From Spirogloea muscicola (Eukaryota > Streptophyta > Zygnematophyceae > Spirogloeales > Spirogloeaceae), in contig WELB01000002.1 in the NCBI GenBank assembly GCA_009602725.1, positions 2,152,960 through 2,172,001 on the forward strand: a DNA stretch of 19,042 nt. Direction: 5' to 3'. The notes below the pieces were generated by a model that was not told the origin of the DNA, made no database searches, and saw only the letters and a program-made list of their open reading frames with translations. The translations under genes were made by a program, and so were the position numbers. The first letter of the stretch is position 1; the number at the start of each line of letters is the position of its first letter. Below, piece after piece: positions 9,791 to 16,990 of the stretch.

Positions 9791-10164
9791 AAAGAAGTGC
9801 GCGCCCATAGAGAAGAGGGGCTGGCAAAGCCAGCCCAAAAAAGAATTGGACAATGTCCAAAGCCAAAGAAAGAGGAGCTGGAAAGAGGACTACACTACAA
9901 AACACTGCAGAACACATAGACGATGCAGAGGGAAGCTCAGTACCCACGAGTGAGCAACATCAGGTCTGAGTAGCTCGCTGCAGGGAAAGAGGCACTCCGC
10001 CGAGACCCAGAGGCGGCGGCCATAGCACGGCCTGCTCGCGTGTGGACGGCGTGGGCAAGGGAGCGTTGAAGCGATACGGCCAGGCGCATGCGGAAGACAT
10101 GTGCGAGCGAACCGGCGGCGTTGAAGCCGGGCATCGCCCCTGGCAAACCCGGGCCGCCGGTCAA
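9791..10164 (-). mobile_element. LINE-like remnant: C-terminal end plus 3' tail
   Basis: Minus strand: GFNAAGSLAHVFRMRLAVSL, QRSLAHAVHTRAGRAMAAAS, YSDLMLLTRGY and stop, then the tail with GGACAATTCTTTT-type box, the GGCTGGCTTTGCCAGCC hairpin and TTCTCTATGGGCGCGCACTT. It forms the left arm of a large inverted repeat with 10229-10586. Confidence 0.75.
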
Positions 10165-10586
10165 CGGGGCTCTTCTTCTTTTGGCGGTCGCTGTCCGGAT
10201 CTCCTCCAGCGGCCTGCTCGTCAGGCCATTGACCGGCGGCCGGATCGCAGCCAGGGGCGCTGCCCGGCTTCAACGGTGCCGGCTCGCTGGCGCAGGTATT
10301 CCGTACGCGGCTGGCGGTCTCGTTCCAGCGTTCCCTGGCACGGAGTCCATACGCGGGCAGGCCGTGCTACGGCTGCTGCGTCTGGGTCTCGGCGGAGTGC
10401 CTCATTCCCAGCACGAATTACTCTGACTTGCTGTTGCTTACACGTTTATTCTGAGCTTCCTTCTGCATCGTCTCGTGTCTGCTTGTGTGGTTTTTTTCCG
10501 GCTCCTTCTTTGGCTTTTGGATATTGTCCACTCGTTTTGGGCTGGCTTTGCCAGCCCTTCTTCTCTATGGGAGAGCAATTTCTCTG
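9791..10586. repeat. Large inverted repeat of LINE ends (second foldback)
   Basis: Arm 9791-10164 pairs with arm 10229-10586 across a spacer of about 64 bp. The inner parts (10024-10164 and 10229-10368) align almost without gaps, both beginning TTGACCGGCGGCC at the centre and ending AGCACGGCCTGC or GCAGGCCGTGCT outward; the outer parts are the two opposed 3' tails, including both hairpins. Confidence 0.8.
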
Positions 10587-10590
10587 ATCA
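10165..10590 (+). mobile_element. LINE-like remnant: C-terminal end plus 3' tail, plus orientation
   Basis: Includes DLLQRPARQAIDRR, GFNGAGSLAQVFRTRLAVSF (frameshifted relative to the first block), HTRAGRA-like sequence, AATTACTCTGACTTGCTG, and a complete tail: GGATATTGTCCACTCG, hairpin GGGCTGGCTTTGCCAGCCC near 10543-10561, and CTTCTCTATGGGAGAGC. The frame is broken at several places. Confidence 0.72.
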
Positions 10591-10757
10591 CCTGCTGGGG
10601 ACGAACTTCTTGAGCTGGCAGTCGACATTGTCAGGGCGTTTGGGATTGGGTGGCTCTCTCCAGCTGCGTGCACGGCAAGCCACGGCCCAAGGTCAGGCCA
10701 GCAAAGTGAGCAGCCCGGCCGCTGGGTCACTCGCTGAGGTGTTCCGGATGCGTCTAT
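10590..10757 (+). mobile_element. LINE-like remnant, internal fragment
   Basis: Starts TCTGATCACCTGCTGGGGAC, matching the KYSDHPVGDEF segment of other copies, and continues to GSLAEVFRMRL at 10726-10757 through frameshifts. It is fused to the end of the preceding tail and is then interrupted by a minus-strand tail at 10758, so it is an internal piece trapped between two tails. Confidence 0.6.
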
Positions 10758-10965
10758 TAAGTAAGAAAATGCTCGCCCATAGGAAAGGAGGGGCTAGCAA
10801 AGCCAGCCCAGAAAAGAGTGGACAATATCCAAAGGCCACCAAAACGGTGCCGAGAAGGAAAAACCACACAACTAGACACGAGATAATGCAGATGGAAGCT
10901 CAGTACCCACGAGTGAGCAACAGCAAGTCAGAATGACTCGAAGCTGGGAAAGAGGCACTCACAAG
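10758..10965 (-). repeat. LINE 3' tail and ORF end, minus orientation
   Basis: Reverse complement contains TCTGACTTGCTGTTGCTCAC, the TGCATTATCTCGTGTC stretch, GGATATTGTCCACTC, and hairpin GGGCTGGCTTTGCTAGCCC, where one stem pair has become a G-U type pair. It ends in CCTATGGGCGAGCATTTTCT. The preceding ORF is missing beyond a few codons. Confidence 0.65.
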
Positions 10966-10979
10966 CATTTGCACTGCGT

Positions 10980-11240
10980 TCTCAGGCAGGCTGGACTTGG
11001 GCTGCTGCTTCTGTTCTTGACGGGGTGATAGTGACCCTTCTGCAACCTACTCTGACTTGCGACCGCTAACTACGTGTTACTGAGCACACATCCTAGTGCA
11101 TACTTACAAGCTGTGAGCTTAAGCGATTGTCCGCCCTTTGAAGCTTGTCCAACTCCTTTGGACTTCCTTGCTCAATCTTTTGTGGGCTGGCTTTTCACAG
11201 CCCCCAATTCCCTTGGAAGACCGCACTTCTCCGCCGTCAA
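10980..11240 (+). repeat. LINE ORF end and 3' tail, plus orientation
   Basis: GCTGCTGCTTCTGTTCTTGA, then CTACTCTGACTTGCGACCGC and TAACTACGTGTTACTGAG mark the ORF end. The tail follows: GATTGTCC, CTTTTGTGGGCTGGCTTTTC then ACAGCCCCC (hairpin with stem GGGCTG/CAGCCC), and TTGGAAGACCGCACTTCTCC. It is more diverged than the 9-10 kb copies. Confidence 0.6.
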
Positions 11241-11268
11241 GGCTCGAAGTAATCTTCCCTGGGCGTAA

Positions 11269-11437
11269 ACCCCCGATGAGCTTCTGAAAGTCCTACTTTT
11301 GTGGGGCATGCTAATTGAGGACGTCTACTACGAGGTCTTAATCTGCAATTTTCCGGAGGAAGAAAGTAGGGGGCGCTTCAAAGTCGGGGAGTGCTGTTCA
11401 GGGAAACAGCTCTTTCACTGCAAGGCATGGCTGTGAA
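11269..11437 (+). other. Unassigned short open frame between inverted tails
   Basis: After a TAA at 11266 the frame reads TPDELLKVLLLWGMLIEDVY, YEVLICNFPEEESRGRFKVG and runs on to a TGA at 11435-11437. The last part (from about 11375) overlaps a minus-strand repeat tail and is probably chance, but 11269-11375 is not part of any repeat copy I can align and has a protein-like residue mix. It could be a captured host-gene or other transposon fragment. I do not recognise a family. Confidence 0.25.
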
Positions 11438-11605
11438 GCCCAAAGGATTGTACAAGCTTCAAAGAGCCGAAAGGTGCCAGAAACACACCGGTATGCAATA
11501 GACTACAGCGAATGGGAGTTTAGTAAGCACAAGTCAGCAGCCGCAAGTCGGAGTAACTTGCAGCTGGAAAAGAGGCACCCCGACGAGACCCAGAATTCTT
11601 CCAAC
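11375..11605 (-). repeat. LINE 3' tail and ORF end, minus orientation
   Basis: Reverse complement: ACTCCGACTTGCGGCTGCTG (ORF end junction), then GGCTCTTTGAAGCTTGTAC, the decayed hairpin GGGCTTCACAGCC, and a CTGAACAGCACTCCCC end. Its outermost portion (11561-11587) is one arm of a 27-bp perfect inverted repeat with 11665-11691. Confidence 0.55.
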
Positions 11606-11691
11606 GGTCCCAGGCTCATGCAGTGCACTTGTGTGCAGGCGGTTCCACAGCTGCTGCTTCTGGACTCGTCGGGGTGCCTCTTTTCCAGCTG
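11561..11691. repeat. 27-bp perfect inverted repeat
   Basis: CAGCTGGAAAAGAGGCACC at 11561 continuing to GACGAG at 11587 is exactly reverse-complemented at 11665-11691, with a 77-bp spacer. Both arms derive from the end of the LINE ORF, where other copies encode a degenerate RR-x-ASFPAAS stretch, so this is a foldback of two repeat fragments. Confidence 0.8.
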
Positions 11692-11790
11692 ACCTCTCAT
11701 AGCCACTGCTCTCAATATGGAAGCGCTCTTTTCTTTTCCAGCTGCAGCTTACTCCAACTTGCGGCTGCTGACACGGGGTAATTAAGCTCC
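11655..11790 (+). repeat. Scrambled LINE ORF-end and tail pieces, plus orientation
   Basis: Order is C-terminal piece (CTGGACTCGTCGGGGTGCCT), then a tail hairpin half (CTGACCTCTCATAGCC, 11690-11705) with GGAAGCGCTCTTTTC, then the ORF-end junction TTACTCCAACTTGCGGCTGC and TGACACGGGGTAATTAAG. The order differs from intact copies, so it is rearranged. Confidence 0.5.
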
Positions 11791-12002
11791 ACTCAGTGAG
11801 AACAGCGCTCAGTGTAGTCTCTTGCATAGCTGTGAAATTTTGGCGCCCTTCAAGCTCTTGAACCGTTTTCAGAATAGCAGCCAAAGCGTTGCCTGGCCGC
11901 ACGTGAAATACGTGAGCCTAGGAGGAAGGCCACCTCACCCCCTGCACGTGCTGACGCAATGAAGATTATCGAGCCTCTCACTCTCACTTCTCACAGCGAG
12001 CG

Positions 12003-12545
12003 AATCCTCAGTAACCTCTCGTCAGTAGATGCAAATCTGAGTAGCTAGCAGGCGGAAAGACGTCGCCCTGACGGAAGCCGGAGGCCGCCGCCAGAGCGCG
12101 GCCTGCGCGCAAGTGGACCGCAAAAGCTAGGGACCGCTGCAAAGAGACGGCCAGGCGCATCCGGAAAACTTGGGAGAGGGACCCGGCGACATGGAAGCCA
12201 GGCTGCTCGCCCTGCTGCCCGTGGCGGCGGGCCGCTGCTCGCCTCGCAAGGTGGTGAAGGAGGTCCAGCCATTTGGCGCCAAAGGCGCCGTGTACGTCGA
12301 CGGCGAGTCGGATAAACTCGTCGCCTACCGGGTGATCCGAGTACTTGCGCTCCTTTGCGGCGGCCGCTTGGCGGACGGCGTAGCCCGCCTCCTCCGCCGA
12401 GCGTGTTGCGCTCCTGGAATCCAAGGAGTCCGTTGTGACGACGTCGGCAATGAGCCGAGCGCGCTAGCGACGAGATCGGCGCGCCGGGTGTGGAGATCGG
12501 TGCGCCGGGTCTCCCAGCCACCAGTTAATCTGGCCGCGCTTGCTC
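12003..12545 (-). mobile_element. LINE-like remnant, longest nuclease-like domain copy
   Basis: Minus strand from about 12510: TDLHTRRADLVAS, LIADVVTTDSLDSRSA (one frameshift between), EEAGYAVRQAAAAKERKYSD, HPVGDEFIRLAVDVHGAFGA, KWLDLLHHLARRAA, AGSLSQVFRMRLAVSLQRSL, AFAVHLRAGRALAAASGFRQ, and SYSDLHLLTRGY before a stop at 12008-12010. It gives the clearest view of the domain: an RRAD block, DVV, a basic KERKY, EF..LA.D..GA.G and SLQRSL. The upstream end (12510-12543) has an inverted partner at 8656-8691. Confidence 0.75.
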
Positions 12546-12780
12546 GAGCTACTCCGACTTGATGTTGCTCACTCGCGGGTACTGAGCTTCCCTCTGCATC
12601 GTCTTGTGCTTTTGTAGTGTTTTGAGGTGTAGTCGTTTTTCGGCACCTCTTTCTCTGGCTTTGGACATTGTCCATTCTTTTTGGGCTGGCTTTAGTCTGC
12701 CCCTATCCTTTTTTTTGGGCTAGCTTTGCCAGCCCCTCTTCTCTAATGGCGAGCACTTTCTTCTCACAGTCGTTGCCTCA
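12545..12780 (+). repeat. LINE ORF end and double 3' tail, plus orientation
   Basis: Begins TACTCCGACTTGATGTTGCT and GGGTACTGAGCTTCCCTCTG. At 12661-12673 the box reads TTTGGACATTGTCC, followed by CATTCTTTTTGGGCTGGC with a broken right stem half, then a second hairpin GGGCTAGCTTTGCCAGCCC and CTTCTCTAATGGCGAGCACT. Two hairpin units in one tail suggest slippage or a tail-in-tail insertion. Confidence 0.7.
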
Positions 12781-12879
12781 CAGTAGAATCTGTTTCTTGC
12801 TGCGTGTTCCTTTCTTCGTTTCGGGCTTTAACGAGGGCTGTGAAGATCGAAGGCGCGCGGTGCGCATGGAATGAAAGTG

Positions 12880-12970
12880 GGACGGCTCTTCCAAGGAATC
12901 CAACGTAAGGCACTGGCTGAAAGAGGCCAGCCCAACGGAGTGAGCAAGTTTCGAATGGGCCGGAAAGCCA
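12880..12970 (-). repeat. LINE 3' tail, minus orientation (edge of the nest)
   Basis: Plus-strand text GGCTGAAAGAGGCCAGCCCA (12918-12937) followed by ACGGAGTGAGCAAGTTTCGA is the reverse complement of the tail hairpin with its flanking box, and GGCTCTTCC precedes it. It marks the right border of the dense repeat nest. Confidence 0.55.
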
Positions 12971-13357
12971 GGAAGGTGACGGGCGCCGTTGATCCGCCGG
13001 AACGCCACTGACTTCCTCCCCCACTTCCCCGGCCTGCGCATTCCGCCGTCTGCGCCGCACCCTGCGGCGGCGGCGGCGGCGGCGGCGACCGAGGAGTGGC
13101 CGAGCGCGGGCTTTAGGCGCGTCGGCTGCGCGCTGCCGCGGGCTCGCTGCGCGAACCCGTCGCCCACTGCCGGCGCTGTTCGAGAACCAGGATCTCCGAA
13201 CCAGCGCGGCCCAGCGGCCCAGCGAGTCGCACGCCCCGCGGCCTGGCGACGGGGTCCATCCAGCGCGCCCATCCGACGCTGATGTCCGAGACGGAGACGC
13301 CGCCGCCGCTGCCGCTGCCGCCGCCGCCGCCGCCGGCGCCTCTGGTACGGCGAAGGG

Positions 13358-13383
13358 TGCTCATGAATGGCCATTCATGAGCA
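13358..13383. repeat. Perfect 26-bp palindrome without spacer
   Basis: The 13-nt arm TGCTCATGAATGG is immediately followed by its exact reverse complement. The match ends sharply: flanking bases G and T do not pair. It lies between a CCG run and unique sequence. Confidence 0.9.
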
Positions 13384-13522
13384 TTGACGAGCTGCTGCGG
13401 CGTTCTCGTCCTGGCGTGCCGCGCTGCTAGGGGTGGGTGAACGCCTTCATAGCGTTGCCCCTGGGTGGCCCTGCCATCAAATTGCATCATCGTGTCCTGC
13501 CCTTGCGCTGCTAGTCTCACAG

Positions 13523-13648
13523 TCCATGCACCAGGAGTTTGGTGGCTTTGAGGTCTGCGTCGGGGTCGTCAAGCGGTCAGGTTACGCCAATACAGCTCGT
13601 CATGTCCTGGCCTTGCAGCGGCAGACAGTAGCTCCAGTCTTCAGATAA
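13523..13648 (+). CDS. Possible terminal exon of an unknown gene
   Basis: After the acceptor-like TAGTCTCACAG (13512-13522) the frame reads SMHQEFGGFEVCVGVVKRSG, YANTARHVLALQRQTVAPVF and a TAA at 13646-13648. The residue mix is protein-like and differs from the low-complexity surroundings. I found no clear upstream exon and no family, so it may be chance or part of the 5' UTR of the DHHC gene. Confidence 0.22.
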   Translation, partial: SMHQEFGGFEVCVGVVKRSGYANTARHVLALQRQTVAPVFR

Positions 13649-13853
13649 TTATTTTCGTTGAGTTGAAAGCATCACTCTGGTCCGGCTCCTCACTGGATTG
13701 CTACTTTCCGGTCAATTTCACCTATGAGCTCTCACTCTGCACTCTCTGACGGCAGGCAGCCGGTGCATGTATGCCCCAGGCGGTGGAGGAGGGGGGGGCC
13801 GCAGCAGCAGCTGGGGCCCTCTCCTCGCAGCGCTGCTGCGCCCTCGGGCAGCC

Positions 13854-15922
13854 ATGGCCTGGAATGTCTTCCGCTTCTGCACCGGCCTTCGGGTTATTGG
13901 CTCAGTCATGATCCTTGTTGTACTTGGGATAGTCGGCGTGTCCTACTACGCGCTTGTCCTTTGCAACTATGGCCCCAAGCTTGTTGAAGGGGGTCGCACG
14001 TCGGCGGTGGCAGCTGTGGTGCTCTTGCTCTTCCACTCCTTGGTATGTGCTCCATACCTTGCTGCAACTCTTCGGATATGACTTATGATACTGTGTATGG
14101 CTGTCTCTGACTAATGCTGCTGTAAGACTGTCGCTCTGAGGGCTCTCTATCGATTGTTCCCTTATGAGTCCAGCTTGATGCAGATTCCATGACAGCAACC
14201 TCATGGCTGTTGCGTGTTTTATAGCTTGTCATGCTCCTCTGGTGCTATTTCATGGTGGTGTTCACCGACCCTGGGGGCGTGCCTCCCGGTTGGAGGCCTT
14301 TGCTTGGAGAAGACGAGCTGGAAGCGCAGACCCTTCCGCTCACATCCACCCCCCCCCTTGTCGCTTCGTCTGGTCCTGTCGGGGCACCCCCACTTGCGAC
14401 CGGAAACATTGGCAGCCTTATGACGAGCAGAGCCACGCAGTCCCGCGTGCGTTACTGCCGCAAATGCGCACAATTCAAACCTCCTCGGTGCCACCACTGC
14501 TCTGTCTGTGAGCTCCATTGCCAATGCCTTGATTGCATGCAGCACATCTGTCCTCAAGATAATTATATTGCCTGCTGCTCATGAAATTCAGAGACGAGGG
14601 AGCATGCCTTTGGCATCGTGTTCTGAAGGAGGTTCATGACATTTGGCTGACGTTGTCTTGATGCTTAGGTGGGAAGTGCATCCTGAAGATGGACCACCAC
14701 TGTGTGTGGGTCGTGAACTGCGTGGGAGCACGCAACTACAAGGCTTTCCTTTTGTTCTTAGTGAGGCCTTGACACATACCTTCTCAATTTCAGTGCATTG
14801 CCGGTCACATGGGTTTTGCATGGAAAATGCAGATGTGCGCACCCCGGGGTGTGCACCTCCTCAAAGCCTCTGTCTGCGTTCTCGTTCAGCTCTACACGTT
14901 CTTGGAGACATCACTAGTGGCAGTAGCGCTTCTCCCAGACTTCATTGCGTTCTTCACAATGGACGATGATTCTGAGGAGAAGCATCCGGGCAGCCTGGCA
15001 ACCACTTTTCTCAGCTTCGGTGAGACACTCTTCTCTTCCAGCCATCAGCTGCTATTGAGCCACGAGTTGCTGCTTTGTTGAATAGAGCTGCTCGCAGATC
15101 TGCCCGAGTGTCGTGTCTGATTACATCTGCAAGGGGGTCATGCGGTGCCAGCAATGACGTACATGGGGTGTGGTGGTGCAATCACCACACTTGCCTGCTG
15201 CACATTGCATAACGTCTTCTCTATGCTAAGCTGAGCCGTGCTTGCTGTTTGGAAATCTTATCAGTACTCAACATTGCCTTTGCCTTAAGTGTCCTTGGCT
15301 TCATGGTGATGCACGTGTCACTTGTTGCTGGCAATACGACCACCATTGAGGCAAGCTTCTAGATTATGTCTCCCTCAAGCCTTGCATTCTAGGTCCTCAG
15401 TGAGCAAGCTGAAAAGACGTGTCCTTAAAGCATGTCTGATACTCATAGGAGCTGCCCTTTTCTTGCATCTGAGAAGAGTTGCAAACATCTTGGTGAAACC
15501 TGTTGTCAATCTCTCTGAGCTTGACAGGCTTATGAGAAGAAGAGCAGTGCTAGATGGCTGTATGACATCGGGCGCCGAAGGAACACTGAGCAGGTAGTGA
15601 CCTGACAGCATTCAGCTCTCTCTTTTTTTGCAACGTTCTGTTCAGCTCAATGACTGAGCTGTTACAAAATTCTGACCTCCGGCATTTTATGCCGTACAAC
15701 TTCACGCTTTTGCTATGATGTCTACATTATACTTGCAGGCCGAGCACAAGGCAAATTCCTCCCAATCAATCCCTTGTTTGGTGTTTCGCGTCGCAGGTGT
15801 TTGGTACAGATCCTGCCTACTGGCTCCTGCCTCTGTACACTCAAGAGGATATACATAGATTACCTGCATTGGAGGGCTTAGACTATCCAATCAGGACAGA
15901 TTGTGACCCGCAGGTTTTCTGA
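13854..15922 (+). CDS. DHHC-type protein S-acyltransferase (7 exons)
   Basis: Exons 13854-14042, 14225-14507, 14669-14760, 14890-15019, 15265-15350, 15528-15593 and 15797-15922 join in frame to 323 aa. It starts [20 protein letters not shown], as land-plant members such as Arabidopsis At4g22750 do; an in-frame ATG lies at 13767 but would add a Gly/Ser-rich stretch. Motifs in order: two TM segments, FTDPG (76-80), the Cys-rich domain VRYCRKC...[10 protein letters not shown] (141-158), [19 protein letters not shown] with DHHC at 166-169, two more TM segments ([33 protein letters not shown]), TTIE (257-260), AYEKK, and [16 protein letters not shown]. The catalytic DHHC cysteine is C169. The enzyme attaches palmitate to cytosolic cysteines of target proteins at endomembranes or plasma membrane; targets are unknown. 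Intron 5 (15351-15527) uses a GC donor (GAG then GCAAGC). All other introns are GT-AG. Confidence 0.95.
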
Positions 15923-16403
15923 CAGCAATGCATACAGTCACCGTCATTTTTCCCGTGTAATCTCTCCAGAGACCGTAGCATTTCTACGATTCTATCAGCT
16001 TTTGCAGCAACTTGTCCGTTATGATGGCAGCAGACACCAAGCAGCTCCTGCTGGGTCTTCTCTCCAGACATTCTGCCTTTCTTGACATTCATTAGGAGAT
16101 GCTCATGACGAAGTCGTGCTGCGACAAGGAATCGCAAATATCTTGTCCATTGACTCTTTTGGTCCTCACTAGGTCGTCGGTGTGCCACTTCAGTTATGAT
16201 CGATGCAGGACAAGCCTGCAGATTGATAGCAGCAAAGCAGACAGCAGCTGCAGAGCAGAGGGCCGGCCTCTTGGCTGTTGAATGTTGTGGTATGGTGGAA
16301 CAGCAATCCAGGCTGGAAACCCATCAATTCAGCAGATGAAGCCTTTTCACAAGGAATGATGGACACTCAGCCCAGATAAAGTGTTGTAATCTGTAGTTGG
16401 TGT
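15923..16403 (+). other. Probable 3' UTR of the DHHC gene
   Basis: Lower-GC sequence after the TGA at 15920-15922 with no convincing exon. It would end shortly after the TGTAA at 16385-16389. The short frames here on both strands, including an antisense frame at 15883-16188, have no recognisable content. Confidence 0.45.
16385..16389 (+). terminator. TGTAA poly(A) signal candidate
   Basis: TGTAA, the usual green-algal polyadenylation motif, occurs about 463 nt after the DHHC stop codon on the same strand. Position and strand fit; a 5-mer is weak evidence alone. Confidence 0.45.
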
Positions 16404-16637
16404 TTTAGAATGGTGAACCACCGATGTGGGCTAGAGAACTACTCTATCAAATGCCGCAGTATAACAAACAGTGTACCAACTGACTCAGCCTTATACGCTG
16501 TGGAAGTAATCCCTGTCTAAGGAATGCGGCTGCTGATGTAGACAGCAGCTGTGAATAGGGGTGCCCTAGCACATCGGGCTTCTTTCCCAACGCTGGATCT
16601 GAGGCGCCCGCCCTACTGCTCCGGTGCGCCCTAGCTA

Positions 16638-16795
16638 TGGCTGCCACTCTCTGACTGAGGGCGGAGCCTGTGCCATCTGTGTGACTGTATGGCTGATTTC
16701 TGAGTGAGGGCGGAGCCTGTGCTGGCTGTGACACACCGTAGCTGATGTCTGGGTGAGGGCGGAGCCTTTGCTATCTGTTTAAATGAGTGACTGAG
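16638..16795. repeat. 49-bp tandem repeat, three copies
   Basis: The core GAGGGCGGAGCCT begins at 16657, 16706 and 16755, exactly 49 bp apart. Around it, each unit has (T)GGCTG..(T)TCTG.(G/C)TGAGGGCGG and GCCTGTGC or GCCTTTGC followed by a TGTG-rich stretch that diverges. The third unit fades into a GAGTGACTGAGTGAG microrepeat. Confidence 0.8.
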
Positions 16796-16799
16796 TGAG

Positions 16800-16990
16800 A
16801 TCTCTGTGTGCCACTATGAGCGGATCTACGTCTGGACCACCGAGACGAGGGCAATCGCTTATCCTTTATTGTGGGCTGGCCTCTCGCAGCCATTGCCTTC
16901 CACTAGAAGAGCTGCTTCTTCTGGAAGGAGCAAACCCTTCTGGAGCACACCCAGTTGGGTACTCGGAGTGGAGGATACAAGAAGCTGAGG
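16800..16990 (+). repeat. Isolated LINE 3' tail
   Basis: GTGGGCTGGCCTCTCGCAGC at about 16871 with the matching stem end, then TTCCACTAGAAGAGCTGCTT and CTTCTGGAAGG, match the tail consensus. No LINE coding sequence adjoins it. GGGTACTCGGAGTGG at 16959 may be a decayed tail start from a neighbouring copy. Confidence 0.55.

Larger units (their letters stand above)
12971..13853. other. GC-rich spacer and 5' flank of the DHHC gene
   Basis: Contains a GGC/GCG trinucleotide run at 13066-13088 and a CCG run at about 13305-13334; open frames on both strands here are Arg-, Ala- or Pro-rich composition artefacts. A short plus-strand frame starts MSETETPPPLPLPPPP at 13282 and stops at 13380. A possible exon follows an AG at 13521-13522 (see separate entry). 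The last 150 bp before the DHHC start should hold its promoter and 5' UTR, but no TATA box is evident. Confidence 0.4.

Noticed and set aside
6283-12970. A terminal-inverted-repeat DNA transposon or MITE as the source of the inverted repeats
   Set aside because: The arms contain LINE ORF ends with opposed 3' tails, copies are truncated at variable 5' points, and the tails occur singly or in tandem, which fits nested LINE insertions better.
6283-12970. CRISPR array or tRNA cluster
   Set aside because: Repeat spacing is irregular, units are long and in both orientations, and no cloverleaf or GGTTCGA-type B box was found.
12778-13374. 198-codon minus-strand open frame
   Set aside because: Its N-terminal half is poly-Arg/Gln from the CCG run and its C-terminal half crosses a repeat tail; no domain and no exon borders.
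15883-16188. 101-codon minus-strand frame antisense to the DHHC gene end
   Set aside because: Overlaps the last coding exon and 3' UTR in antisense, shows no recognisable motif and has no splice context.
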